Source of the DNA: JALEFZ01 sp964564415
Lineage (GTDB): Bacteria > Bacteroidota > Bacteroidia > J057
Direction: 5' to 3'
DNA length: 64,000 bases
Assembly (NCBI GenBank): GCA_964564415.1
Contig: CAZMAV010000020.1
Location: 1 to 64,000 of the forward strand
Under the pieces are notes generated by a model, which searched no databases, was not told where the DNA came from, and saw only the letters and a list, made by a program, of their open reading frames with translations. Position numbers and translations under genes: made by a program. The stretch's first letter is position 1; each line of letters opens with the position of its first letter. Of the stretch, positions 51,377-60,380 are shown one piece after another.

Positions 51377-53041
51377 TCAGATTTCTTCCAGGTATTTGTG
51401 TACGAAACTGATGGCCATTGCCCCCTCACCTACGGCTGAGGCTACCCGGTTCATGGCCCCTGCCCTTACGTCTCCTGCAGAAAAAATCCCTGGTATGCAG
51501 GTCTCCAGGAAATAGGGATCTCGCTCCAACTTCCACGCCTGGGCAAAAGACTTTTCCTGCATCTGGTCTCGTCCCGTCATGATATAGCCCTTCTCATTTC
51601 TGATCAGGTTTAGATTTATCCAATCGGTATAGGGACGGGCTCCGATAAAGATAAAGAGAGCCACGGCCTCATACTCTGTACAGCCGCCATTTTCCATGTC
51701 TTCAATCAAAAGCGCTGTCAAATGACCGTTCTCTCCGATGGCCTCTTTGACCTGTCTTCTTCCCCACACCTCGATATTGGGGGTCTGGTCAATCTGTTCG
51801 ATCAGGTATTGGGACATGGTAGCACTCAGGTCGGGTTTTCTTACCATTATGTTGACCTTCCTGGCAAATCTGGAGAGGTACATGGCACCCTGACCTGCAG
51901 AATTTCCCCCTCCTACGATAAAGACATCTCTGTCCCGGCAGGCATTGGCTTCCGTGGTGGCTGCGCCGTAGTATATCCCTGCTCCTGTATAGTCTTCAAT
52001 GCCCTTAGTGGGAAGTTTGCGATAATCCACTCCTGTGGTTATCACTACCGAACGGGTAAATATTTCCTGACCATCGTCCAGCATGAGGCGTTTGTATTGA
52101 TCCTGGGTACTGATCTCCCTGACCTCGGCGGGTGAGAGAAATTCTATGCCAAAGCGCTCGGCTTGGGTGATGGCCCTGCGAGCAAGGTCGGAGCCGCTGA
52201 GGCCTGAGGGGAAGCCCAAATAATTTTCTATCCTCGAACTGGTTCCGGCCTGTCCCCCTGGAGCTCTCCGCTCGATCAGAAGGGTCTTGAGTCCTTCCGA
52301 TCCTCCATAGACCGCGGCAGCCAATCCGGAAGGGCCTGCCCCGATAATGGCCACATCATAGAGTTCCTGATTGGCAGAGGTATTTCTTCCTATGCGGGGA
52401 GCAATCTCGGCGATGCTGGGATTGGAAAGGGAGGTACCATCTTCAAACAGCAAGGCGGGATAGTCCTTATCTGTCAGGTTGTGCAGTTTGGTATATTCCT
52501 GGGCCTTACCCTCTTCGCCTGCGTCCAGCCATTTGTAGGGGATGAGGTTGCCGCTCAGGTAGTCTTTGATCTGATGAGACCTGGGTGAAAACTGATAGCC
52601 AATGACCTTGAGTCCATCGTAGTCGGGGATAACGTGTGAGTTCCATTCGAAGAGCAAGTCATCCAGGACAGGAAAAAGTTTCTCCTCAGGAGGATCCCAG
52701 GGCTTGGTCAGGTAATAATCCAGTTGGACATCATTGATGGCCTTGACAGCAGCCTCGATGTCCGAATAGGCGGTAAGGATCACACGTTTGGCCTCGGGAA
52801 AGAAGGACTTAGCCTTCTCCAAAAATTCAACCCCAAGCATTTCCGGCATGCGCTGGTCAGAAAGGAAGAGGGCCACATTTTGCCCTTCTTTCTTGAGTTG
52901 TTCCAGGCTTTTGAGGGCCTCCCCGGCAGACTCCGTAGCAAGGATTCTGTAGGAAGTCTTATAATTTTTTCTGACATCCCTTCGTATAGCCTTCAATACC
53001 TGGGGATCGTCATCAATGATTAGGATGATAGGTAGTTTCAT
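51377..53041 (-). CDS. Response regulator-thioredoxin reductase-like fusion
   Basis: 554 residues in three parts. About 1-125 is a CheY-like receiver: acidic pocket Asp10-Asp12, phosphoacceptor Asp62 in LFLSDQRMPEMLG, conserved Lys113 in YYLTKPWDPP. About 140-215 is a glutaredoxin/thioredoxin-like segment (VIGYQFSPRSHQIKDYLSGN and YPALLFEDGT) without a C-x-x-C. About 225-550 is a TrxR-like flavoprotein: FAD motif VAIIGAGPSGLAAAVYGGSE, GGQAGTSSRIENYLGFPSG, NAD(P)H motif VFIVGGGNSAGQGAMYLSRF and FSAGDVRAGAMNRVASAVGE. The redox C-x-x-C of true thioredoxin reductases is replaced by AATTEANACRD, so it cannot reduce thioredoxin in the usual way. A phosphorylation-controlled flavin oxidoreductase is the plain reading. 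Confidence 0.85.
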   Translation of the reverse strand: MKLPIILIIDDDPQVLKAIRRDVRKNYKTSYRILATESAGEALKSLEQLKKEGQNVALFLSDQRMPEMLGVEFLEKAKSFFPEAKRVILTAYSDIEAAVKAINDVQLDYYLTKPWDPPEEKLFPVLDDLLFEWNSHVIPDYDGLKVIGYQFSPRSHQIKDYLSGNLIPYKWLDAGEEGKAQEYTKLHNLTDKDYPALLFEDGTSLSNPSIAEIAPRIGRNTSANQELYDVAIIGAGPSGLAAAVYGGSEGLKTLLIERRAPGGQAGTSSRIENYLGFPSGLSGSDLARRAITQAERFGIEFLSPAEVREISTQDQYKRLMLDDGQEIFTRSVVITTGVDYRKLPTKGIEDYTGAGIYYGAATTEANACRDRDVFIVGGGNSAGQGAMYLSRFARKVNIMVRKPDLSATMSQYLIEQIDQTPNIEVWGRRQVKEAIGENGHLTALLIEDMENGGCTEYEAVALFIFIGARPYTDWINLNLIRNEKGYIMTGRDQMQEKSFAQAWKLERDPYFLETCIPGIFSAGDVRAGAMNRVASAVGEGAMAISFVHKYLEEI

Positions 53042-53511
53042 GAGAGAATGCCTTTGTGGACCATTGAAAGTTAACTAAAATAATTGTGTCTTTTGTTGGT
53101 TCCACATCACCCGTATTCTCTTCGACACATGATTGATTCAAGTTTTTTATAAAACCCCATTCTCAGTCCATTTGTGACACAGATGTCCAATTGGTTGTAT
53201 CAAGGTTTGGGGTACGCTGAGGGGCTTCGATTCGGACTTTTTCGCCTTTAATAGGCCTTAGGTAAATTCACCCCTATTCCAAAATTTTAAAGGCAACGAA
53301 CCTGCTTTACAGTTTCAATTTATTTTCTGCTGTAAGGGAGGGTCAAAACAGCCAATTTTTTCTAGGAATTATCAAGAAAAATCGTTAAATAAAACCTGTT
53401 TATAGGCCTGAAAGCCAGGATATTACAGTATAGACATATACGAATTTTTTAACTGGATAACTTTTTGCAACCTGTATGCTTTAGCTAGTCGATATCAACT
53501 GAAGAAGGGTT
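53042..53511. other. Intergenic region between divergent genes
   Basis: 470 nt between the response regulator fusion and the GNAT gene. No coding frame, convincing hairpin or TAnnTTTG box that I can support. Confidence 0.4.
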
Positions 53512-54075
53512 ATGGAACTAAGAGGAGAAAGAGTAACGTTACGTCCGATGACACTCAGGGAGCGCCACCTGTTTTACCAATGGGCGACACGGTCGGATGC
53601 TACGCCATTTTGGTATGGGGATTTGTATGGGGATGATATTCCTTCCTACGTCGTATTCAAGCATGAGTGGCCGGATCATTACTTCGTAGAAGAGGCCCCC
53701 GAACGAGGCAGGGCCTTTGCCATCCTTCACCAAGGCAGGCCCATTGGTCAGATCAACTACAATGAAATAGAAAAGCGGGACCGCTCAGTAGAGCTGGATA
53801 TCCTGATCGCCTATCAAGAAGATCAAAACAGAGGACTGGGTAGCGATGCCATTCGCACCCTCGTGTCCTACCTCTTTACCCAAATGAAGGTCAGGCGCTG
53901 CCGCATCGAAACCGTTTCTGAAAATCCAAGGGCGGTCAAAGCCTTTGACAAAGCCGGATTTAAACACATCTATACTTACTTTCGGAGAGGCATCGTATGG
54001 CATGTTATGGAAAGAATGGCTCAATGGGTAGAGGTATCCCCCGTACTGGCGTTTAGCAAGGTACAGGATTACTAG
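53512..54075 (+). CDS. GNAT-family N-acetyltransferase
   Basis: 187 residues. LRGERVTLRPMTLRERHLFY is the usual start of RimJ/AAC(6')-like members; the acetyl-CoA loop is AYQEDQNRGLGSDAIRTLVS (Q/R-x-x-G-x-G/A) and the last strand pair is IETVSENPRAVKAFDKAGFK. The length and E-x-x-R-x-x-x-L-R-P entry fit aminoglycoside 6'-acetyltransferase-like or ribosomal-protein acetyltransferase relatives. The substrate cannot be assigned. It is a single gene with long flanking spaces. Confidence 0.8.
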   Translation: MELRGERVTLRPMTLRERHLFYQWATRSDATPFWYGDLYGDDIPSYVVFKHEWPDHYFVEEAPERGRAFAILHQGRPIGQINYNEIEKRDRSVELDILIAYQEDQNRGLGSDAIRTLVSYLFTQMKVRRCRIETVSENPRAVKAFDKAGFKHIYTYFRRGIVWHVMERMAQWVEVSPVLAFSKVQDY

Positions 54076-54370
54076 GGTAGGGCAGTCATTTATTTGCGTA
54101 TTTATTAGCTAAGAATGTTAGGGATAGATGTGAAATTTTGTAGAAAAATTGGAATAAATAGCCCATCTCTCAGCGGAAAACAATAAATTGCATATAGGAA
54201 GTATATGTGAAATTTGCAGTAAAAGCCCAAAAGCTTACTGCCAGTATTGTAATTTTCAGATATTTGTAATATTTTATGGTTTGATTTTCAGTTAATTAGC
54301 CTTATTTTACGCTGATATTTTCGCGTCCCCAACAGAAAATGCCAGCTTTCACCTGAATCCACTTATACCT

Positions 54371-54820
54371 ATGAAATCCAGGTCTTCACACCCCACAGCT
54401 ACTTTTCCCCTGCTTTTCATCTTCCTCTTTGCCCTCGGAAGCCCTCTTCGGGCACAGCTGACTTATACGCCCAGGAGTGATGAGGCCAGGATGATCGACC
54501 CCGGCCAGGGCCAGGAATTCACACGGGCATTTTTTGATGCCAATAATTTTCACTTCGTTCAGTTTGGCGTCTATCCCCTCACGGTCAACCGCCGAAAAAT
54601 CCTCGCCCCTTCCGGAATCGGTCAGATCTGGCTGATTGAGCATAAATCCACCCAGATTCGTGGTAGGCGCTATCGCGGTGCTTTTTATATTGTCAAGGCC
54701 TTCCCCTCCGCCGGACTGGCCCGGGCCTACGCCGATAAGTACAAAAAACAAGGCATTGATTGCTGGTACAATCCCAAGCTTTTCGATGTGCCTTTTACCC
54801 TCTGGGGCATTACCTATTAA
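54371..54820 (+). CDS. Secreted SPOR-like protein
   Basis: 149 residues. The signal peptide (FPLLFIFLFALGSPLRA-Q) is preceded by a basic start. About 60-140 resembles a SPOR-type fold: FVQFGVYPLTVNRRKIL, then RGAFYIVKAFPSAGLARAYA and DKYKKQGIDCWYNPKLFDV, i.e. a Val/Tyr strand, an Ala-rich helix with K-x-x-G and a final strand. SPOR domains bind denuded peptidoglycan at division sites; this one may do so in the periplasm. The match is by pattern only. Confidence 0.5.
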   Translation: MKSRSSHPTATFPLLFIFLFALGSPLRAQLTYTPRSDEARMIDPGQGQEFTRAFFDANNFHFVQFGVYPLTVNRRKILAPSGIGQIWLIEHKSTQIRGRRYRGAFYIVKAFPSAGLARAYADKYKKQGIDCWYNPKLFDVPFTLWGITY

Positions 54821-54828
54821 TCCCAAAA

Positions 54829-54858
54829 AAGAGACGCTTTCCCCAGCGCCTCTTCCTT
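54829..54858. terminator. Bidirectional terminator
   Basis: AAGAGACGCT and AGCGCCTCTT arms around TTTCCCC-like loop, A run before and a T-rich stretch after. It lies between the convergent SPOR-like and secreted-unknown genes. Confidence 0.7.
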
Positions 54859-54881
54859 TAGTTTCTACTCGCTTTCCTTTT

Positions 54882-55574
54882 CTAGTTGGTCTGTACAGCA
54901 GTCATGGAATAAGACAAGGTATTCCCTACGGAGACATTCTTAAGTTCGACCGTGTAGACAGCATTGGAAGCACCTCCATAGCTCAGCACCAACTTGTCCT
55001 GCCTATTTCCCATTACTTTGGAATCGATCTGACGTCCGTTCTTCTTTACGCTGACCGTGCCACGAGCTGTTCCTCCCTTACGATTGATGGAAATTCTGAT
55101 CTTCCTGTAAGAGGTACAAACCCTGTCAAATTGCTGGGTCTTCTTAGTTTGACCTACCAACCTGCCTGAAGCCATTCCTAAATTGTTTCCTGCATCTCCC
55201 TTGACAGTCAGTCTGTACTTAAATTTGTTTGAAACCGACTGGTTGATGATCTCTATCCGCACATTTTTACCTTTGGTATTTTGAAGGACGGCCGTCTTGG
55301 TTTTGGTGTATTTACCATTGGTAAATTTCAAAAATTTCTTCCTCACATTGTCTACATAAATATTGGCGATGGTCTCTGCCCTGCCATCTTGCTTGGCTAC
55401 CTTGATGGTGAGGGTTTCGGACTTAGAACGGAAGGATTCCTTCGCAGGCCCAGCCGAATATACTGTCCCGCTGCGATTGACCAGGGTTTTGGTACATTGT
55501 GCGAAGGCAAAACCCTGAACCAGGATAAATACAAGAAAAATTGGAGCGATTAAGTTGTTTACTGTGCTTTTCAT
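54882..55574 (-). CDS. Secreted protein of unknown function
   Basis: 230 residues with a signal peptide (VNNLIAPIFLVFILVQGFAF-AQ). The mature part is basic and beta-rich: TLTIKVAKQDGRAETIANIY, KNVRIEIINQSVSNKFKYRL, GTARGTVSVKKNGRQIDSKV, VLSYGGASNAVYTVELKNVS. The repeated pattern 'strand with alternating Val/Ile, then N-x-S/T' suggests a beta-sandwich. I do not recognise a family. It has a single Cys after the signal (CTKTLVNR) and one later (VCTSYRKI), which may pair. It precedes nothing in an operon: the next gene on the strand is ispG, separated by a terminator. Confidence 0.5.
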   Translation of the reverse strand: MKSTVNNLIAPIFLVFILVQGFAFAQCTKTLVNRSGTVYSAGPAKESFRSKSETLTIKVAKQDGRAETIANIYVDNVRKKFLKFTNGKYTKTKTAVLQNTKGKNVRIEIINQSVSNKFKYRLTVKGDAGNNLGMASGRLVGQTKKTQQFDRVCTSYRKIRISINRKGGTARGTVSVKKNGRQIDSKVMGNRQDKLVLSYGGASNAVYTVELKNVSVGNTLSYSMTAVQTN

Positions 55575-55744
55575 AGAGATTAGAATTTGAGTATAATTTT
55601 GATTGATAAAGGCAGATACATCCAGCCTTCATTTATCAGTAGCACAGCCAAACACTTTCGTAACTTGTCGGGAGAAGATTTTTTCAATTTGGCCCAGCAG
55701 ATTAGCATCTGTAAGCAATAGCCTTTTATGCAGTGAAGAAAAGA

Positions 55745-55775
55745 GCCATGACTTCAATTTCCTTGAAGTCATGGC
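55745..55775 (-). terminator. Terminator downstream of ispG
   Basis: GCCATGACTTCAA and TTGAAGTCATGGC are perfect 13-bp arms with a 5-nt loop; on the minus strand a pyrimidine-rich tail (CTCTTTTCTTC) follows. Confidence 0.7.
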
Positions 55776-55804
55776 TTAATTGTTGATTTTCAGTTAGATG
55801 TATG

Positions 55805-55892
55805 GGGTTATCAAGAAGGAATGGATACAGCGCTATTTGGGTTGAAAACAAAGTATTTATAATAACCCCAACCGCCCTTTGCTTGATAAATA
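55805..55892 (-). repeat. 3'-end stem-loop repeat, copy D
   Basis: Stem CAGCGCTATTTGGGTT (55828-55843) against AATAACCCCAACCGCCCTT (55861-55879), extended by outer arms TTATCAAG (55808-55815) and CTTGATAA (55882-55889). On the minus strand the loop reads ATACTTTGTTTTC, matching copy B (GTAACTTGTTTTC). It lies 22 nt after the ispG stop. It is the most diverged of the four main copies. Confidence 0.65.
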
Positions 55893-55913
55893 GCACCTAA
55901 CACATTATCTTAT

Positions 55914-57917
55914 TTAGGCTTCGACGGCCTTGGCATTGGGTTCGATCCATTTGCCGTCTTCGCGAATCAGTTCGATGAGCTCATCCACGGCTTTTTCTGT
56001 AGGCACGCCTTTTTTGATAACTTCCTTTCCGCGATAGAGGGAGATCTTGCCCACACCTACCCCCACATAGCCATAATCCGCGTCAGCCATTTCGCCGGGG
56101 CCATTGACGATACAGCCCATGATTCCGATTTTCACCCCTTTGAGGTGCTCTGTACGCTTGCGAATCCTAGCGGTGGTTTCCTGAAGGTCAAATAGGGTAC
56201 GCCCACAGGAAGGACAGGAAATATATTCCGTCTTTGTGATGCGAAGCCTGGATAGCTGTAGCATTCCAAAGGCCGTGCGCACCCTCACTTTATCGGCTTT
56301 GTTGATCCAAAGACCTTCGACCAGCCCATCCACGAGGAGGGTAGCTCCATTAGAGGCCAGGGCCAATTGGGTCATGGCTTCTTCCCCGATTTTGACGTAG
56401 TCGGGATAGGGATCATTGGTGTAATAATCAAACCCAGAAGGAAGGCTCAAGCGAAGGATCACGGGATGCTTCATTTCCTCCCGGATGAGATCATAGATCA
56501 TCTTTCGCCAGTCATAGGTCGGGATGGCCTGATCGGAGTCCAGAACAAAAGCTACCTTGGCAAAGGCTTCTTTCTGAGGCCAGACCTGGGAAATGGTCTC
56601 GATATCGAGGGCCACGAAATTGAGGGATTGGCTTTGGGCTTCCGCCTGCAGGAAAGCCTGGGGACTTTCAAAAAAAGGAAAATTGACATCCTTATTTTTC
56701 ATCTTCTGCCAGGTATCCTGGTTGTAGACCCGCTTAAGTCCCCCCGGTAGCTCGTACTCAGGCACCTGATCTCCCAGGTAGACAAAGTCAGCAGCGATAT
56801 CCGAAAAGTTATACTTGTCGAGGAGGGGAATATAGGTGTAGCCAATCTCGCTCATGGCCTTGGCCTCCTTCCAATTGTGGGTCATGTCTGCCACGACCCT
56901 GGGTACTTGATCGCCTCCGAGATTTTCGGTCTCCAAGGAGTTTCGTCTTTCAAAGGAAAGGGGGTCAAAGGGAAGGATGATTTTTTCGGTAGCTGAGTCT
57001 CCTTTGGGAAGGCGAAGTTTATTGGCCTGATTGATAAAGTGGTCGACCAAAAACTGCCCTACCGGCATTTCGTGCTCGGGTTCCTCGGTAAGGGAAACCC
57101 TGACTGTATCACCGATACCGTCCATGAGTAGGGTGGCCATACCCAGGGCAGATTTGATGCGACCATCTTCGCCTTCGCCGGCCTCGGTCACCCCCAGGTG
57201 AAGGGGATAGATGCGGCCCCGCTTGAGCATGTCCTCCATGAGCATGCGATAAGCCTGTACCATGACCTGAGGATTAGAAGCCTTCATAGAGACCACGATG
57301 TCATAGTAGTTGTGGTCCTCGCAGATCCGGATAAATTCCATGGCGGACTCGACCATGCCCAGGGGTGTATCTCCGTAGCGCGACATGATGCGGTCGGAAA
57401 GGGAGCCGTGGTTGGTACCCACACGCATGGCCGTACCTTCCTCCTTACAGATTTTGACAAGGGGGGAAAACCTTTCGTAGATGCGCTGCAGTTCGCTCTG
57501 ATAGGAGTCGTCGGTATAGGCTATCTCTTTGAATTTCTTTTTGTCGGCGTAGTTGCCGGGATTTACCCTCACTTTCTCCACGAAACGGGCAGCGATTTCG
57601 GCGGCATTGGGGGTAAAGTGAATATCTGCTACCAGAGGTACATCACAACCGCGCTTTCTTAGTTCTTTTTTGATCTCGGCAAGGTTGTGGGCTTCTTTTT
57701 TGGAGGGGGCGGTGATGCGGACAATTTCACAGCCAGCTTCCACCATGCGGAGGCTTTGTTCGACCGTGGCCAGGGTGTCCATGGTGTCGGTCGTGGTCAT
57801 GGACTGGACGCGGATGGGATTAGAGCCTCCTATGCCTATATCTCCGACCATAACTTCGTGGGAGGGGATGCGCTTGTAGCTCAGGTGTGAAAGTGCGTAG
57901 GGTACTTGCCTTTCCAT
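55914..57917 (-). CDS. ispG: 4-hydroxy-3-methylbut-2-enyl diphosphate synthase IspG, long form
   Basis: About 667 residues. It makes HMBPP from MEcPP in the MEP isoprenoid pathway with a [4Fe-4S] cluster. The TIM barrel starts GDIGIGGSNPIRVQSMTTTD and contains CDVPLVADIHFTPNAAEIAA and KVRVNPGNYADKKKF. The reductase part has YISCPSCGRTLFDLQETTAR and VKIGIMGCIVNGPGEMADAD, which supply the cluster Cys ligands. The 260-residue insert between the two is characteristic of the Bacteroidota/plant-type long form. Start at 57917 (MERQVPYAL); 17 upstream residues were rejected. Confidence 0.95.
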   Translation of the reverse strand: MERQVPYALSHLSYKRIPSHEVMVGDIGIGGSNPIRVQSMTTTDTMDTLATVEQSLRMVEAGCEIVRITAPSKKEAHNLAEIKKELRKRGCDVPLVADIHFTPNAAEIAARFVEKVRVNPGNYADKKKFKEIAYTDDSYQSELQRIYERFSPLVKICKEEGTAMRVGTNHGSLSDRIMSRYGDTPLGMVESAMEFIRICEDHNYYDIVVSMKASNPQVMVQAYRMLMEDMLKRGRIYPLHLGVTEAGEGEDGRIKSALGMATLLMDGIGDTVRVSLTEEPEHEMPVGQFLVDHFINQANKLRLPKGDSATEKIILPFDPLSFERRNSLETENLGGDQVPRVVADMTHNWKEAKAMSEIGYTYIPLLDKYNFSDIAADFVYLGDQVPEYELPGGLKRVYNQDTWQKMKNKDVNFPFFESPQAFLQAEAQSQSLNFVALDIETISQVWPQKEAFAKVAFVLDSDQAIPTYDWRKMIYDLIREEMKHPVILRLSLPSGFDYYTNDPYPDYVKIGEEAMTQLALASNGATLLVDGLVEGLWINKADKVRVRTAFGMLQLSRLRITKTEYISCPSCGRTLFDLQETTARIRKRTEHLKGVKIGIMGCIVNGPGEMADADYGYVGVGVGKISLYRGKEVIKKGVPTEKAVDELIELIREDGKWIEPNAKAVEA

Positions 57918-58618
57918 ATCTGGATGAATCTTCGGTTTGATAGTAAAAATCTTAAGAAAAAATCTCAAATCCTAAACGCCTCCACCAAGGGAAAGGTTGA
58001 AATATGAGGTTTAGAATATGTAAAAGAAAAAATCAAGCCTTCAGGAGGCATGAATTTAGTACCATTTTACGTATTTTCTTATTTTCGGTAAAAGACCAGG
58101 TAAGCATATTCCCCTCTCCATTTGACTTCTTGAGCCAAGTAGAAGAACAAGGGCATTGATTTTACATCGACAGGAAACTCCCTCCTTATGCCTAACATAA
58201 CAAGGTAAAGTTTGTGAGGGAGAAGGATCAAGAATTTATCACCTTGATTTACAGAGACTTATTCAGTTAGTTTAAAATTAATGTTCCCATATCGATATTT
58301 CCATTAGCTCAATAATTAATTTTTAAATGTAATAATTGACGCATTTTTAAATCAGAAAAGCCAAATGAATAGCATAATTTTATAATGTATTACAAACAGA
58401 ATTCAATAGTTGCCAATATAAAAATACGTTTTACACTATTGATTTTTGAATTTGTTGATGCAAAAAACTTAAATTGCAAGTGCAAAAAATTGAAAACGCG
58501 CCGGTAAAAACTTAAAACGCTGAACCAAAAATCAAAAATACTAAGCTCAATTTTTAAATTCTTCCAGTCTCTGTCCTTTCTTTCGCTTTGTGCTACTTGA
58601 TGGAAAAATAAGATACGT
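57918..58618. other. AT-rich intergenic region
   Basis: 701 nt between the divergent ispG and the alpha-helical unknown. A few A-rich near-repeats (AAAAACTTAAA twice, near 58465 and 58505) are seen. No gene, terminator or clear promoter box. Confidence 0.4.
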
Positions 58619-60076
58619 ATGGACCTTTACAAGATCATTAGTCAACTGACAGAAGAGGAGTTCACGGATATTCACTCCACCTTTACCGCCAATAAGGCCG
58701 ACAAGAGCGCATCCTTCCTGCGCATCATCAGAGAAAATCCCGAATCTCCCGACAAGCAGTTCCTCGACGAATTCGACATTACCCCTGCCGCCTTTTACGT
58801 CCTCAAATCTCGACTCAACCAAAAAATCGAGACCTTCCTGCTCAACCGACTCGGAGACCCCAACCTGCACATCATGCGAAGGGTCCTCAACGTCAATGAT
58901 CTGGTCTTCAACAATCCCAGAGAAATCTCCGTCGCCGCCCTGCGCAGACTGGAAAAGGAATTGGTCAAATTTGACTTTCCCTTTGGACTGATGATCATCT
59001 ACAAGGAGTTGCAAAACCTCCATGCCTTCGACGACAACTATCAGCTTTACCGCAGCAAATACAATGAGCAGGTGGCCTATGCCCTTGCCATGGACAAAGC
59101 AGTAGATCTCGTCGTATCTTTCTTCAGATCCTTTGATGACTACTTCCTGACCCGCAAGGAAAAGGACCTCAATGACATGGTCAAAGTCATGGAAAAGATC
59201 GACAACCTCAACAATATGTACGACTCCCACCGCCTGTACATATTCAAGTGCATCATCCACCTGTATGCCAAACTCTTCATAGAGGTGCCGGAGACCATCC
59301 GTTGCGAACTCGAGGAGACCGAGCAGATGTTTGAAAGGTCTTTTGAAATCCTGGGAGAATACAAGGATGACACCTTCTATCTCAACATCAACATCCTCTT
59401 CAACTTCCTGAGGTTTGTCTACTACGAAAACAATCAGATCAGAGATAAGGCAAAAATCTACTTTGAAATCCTTGATTATAAGATCGAGGAATTGATGATG
59501 CGCTATCACTTCAATGCCAATACTTCCCTCTTTCTCTTTTACAAGTTGCGCTTTCACATCCGCACCAATACGGTGGACCAGCTTAGCCGGGACGTAGAGA
59601 ACTACATCTCCAAGATCGAGGTCGAGCCTTACCGCACTTCTTTCTACATCAATTACAACCTCTTCATGGCCTATGCTTATTTTGCCTCCAAGCAATACCG
59701 CAAGGCTTCGCGCATCCTCTACAATGTGCGCAACGAGGTCAATATGCGTAGATATGTGCACATGGAACTGGAGGTCAAATTTTTCCTCGCCCTGGTCTAT
59801 GTGGTCATGCAGGACTTCGATCTGGCCAATCAGTTAATCCTCAGCTTGCAGCGCCAGTTACGCAAGGAATCCATGTCTCGATATGAGAAAAATGGAAAGC
59901 CTCTGCTCAAGGTCCTCTCTACTGCCCTGGGTGGCAAACCCAACACCCGTGAGCGTAACCTTCGCAAGTACATTGACCAGTACAATGAAGGCAACAAAGG
60001 ACGCCATGGCCTGCTCCGCGAACTGGACCTGGAAGCTATTTTCTTGAAAGAGGAGACAATGCTGTCGATCGGATAG
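58619..60076 (+). CDS. Alpha-helical protein of unknown function (TPR-like)
   Basis: 485 residues, no signal peptide, no membrane segment. The protein is almost all helix: LYKIISQLTEEEFTDIHSTF, FLNRLGDPNLHIMRRVLNVN, HRLYIFKCIIHLYAKLFIEV, YIYKELQNLHAFDDNYQLYR-type pairs (here IIYKELQNLHAFDDNYQLYR) and YRKASRILYNVRNEVNMRRY. The spacing suggests a chain of tetratricopeptide-like helix hairpins. A basic segment near the end (NTRERNLRKYIDQYNEGNKG) precedes a short tail. I cannot name a family. Its codon use leaves a long antisense open frame (58547-59761), which I take to be a shadow. Confidence 0.6.
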   Translation: MDLYKIISQLTEEEFTDIHSTFTANKADKSASFLRIIRENPESPDKQFLDEFDITPAAFYVLKSRLNQKIETFLLNRLGDPNLHIMRRVLNVNDLVFNNPREISVAALRRLEKELVKFDFPFGLMIIYKELQNLHAFDDNYQLYRSKYNEQVAYALAMDKAVDLVVSFFRSFDDYFLTRKEKDLNDMVKVMEKIDNLNNMYDSHRLYIFKCIIHLYAKLFIEVPETIRCELEETEQMFERSFEILGEYKDDTFYLNINILFNFLRFVYYENNQIRDKAKIYFEILDYKIEELMMRYHFNANTSLFLFYKLRFHIRTNTVDQLSRDVENYISKIEVEPYRTSFYINYNLFMAYAYFASKQYRKASRILYNVRNEVNMRRYVHMELEVKFFLALVYVVMQDFDLANQLILSLQRQLRKESMSRYEKNGKPLLKVLSTALGGKPNTRERNLRKYIDQYNEGNKGRHGLLRELDLEAIFLKEETMLSIG

Positions 60077-60116
60077 GTAGGTAAAACCGAAAATAAGTAT
60101 TCAACTTTTTAAAATT

Positions 60117-60152
60117 AAGTGAGACTATTTCATAAATGAAATAGTCTCACTT
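60117..60152. terminator. Perfect 17-bp palindrome after the helical protein gene
   Basis: AAGTGAGACTATTTCAT (60117-60133) and ATGAAATAGTCTCACTT (60136-60152) are exact complements with a 2-nt centre. There is no T run after it, so it is not a plain intrinsic terminator; it may act as an mRNA 3' end or a protein-binding dyad. Confidence 0.5.
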
Positions 60153-60240
60153 GACCATTAATTTACTTTGCAGTATTATTTCGAGTAGACCAGTCCATTG
60201 AAATTGGTGATTTTGAGAAACATTTTTCAATTTTACATGA

Positions 60241-60290
60241 AAACAAAAAACCAAATGCTAACGTAGCCTTTTCAGAGCAAAATTTGGTTA
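60241..60290 (-). terminator. Probable terminator of the peptide-lipoprotein cassette
   Basis: On the minus strand AACCAAATTTTGCT pairs with AGCATTTGGTT and is followed by TTTTGTTTTC, about 90 nt after the lipoprotein stop. Confidence 0.5.
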
Positions 60291-60380
60291 ATTTGGGAAA
60301 TGGGTAAAGATCATAAAAAGATGATTCAAAAAATTCCAAGTTAAGAATTCCGGGTCTCCTTAAGAGTTAGAATAGGGTTC

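Noticed and set aside
58547..59761. 404-codon frame antisense to the helical protein gene
   Set aside because: Reads mostly Val/Leu/Ile/Asp with no signal or motif. Best explained as the antisense shadow of strongly biased codons.
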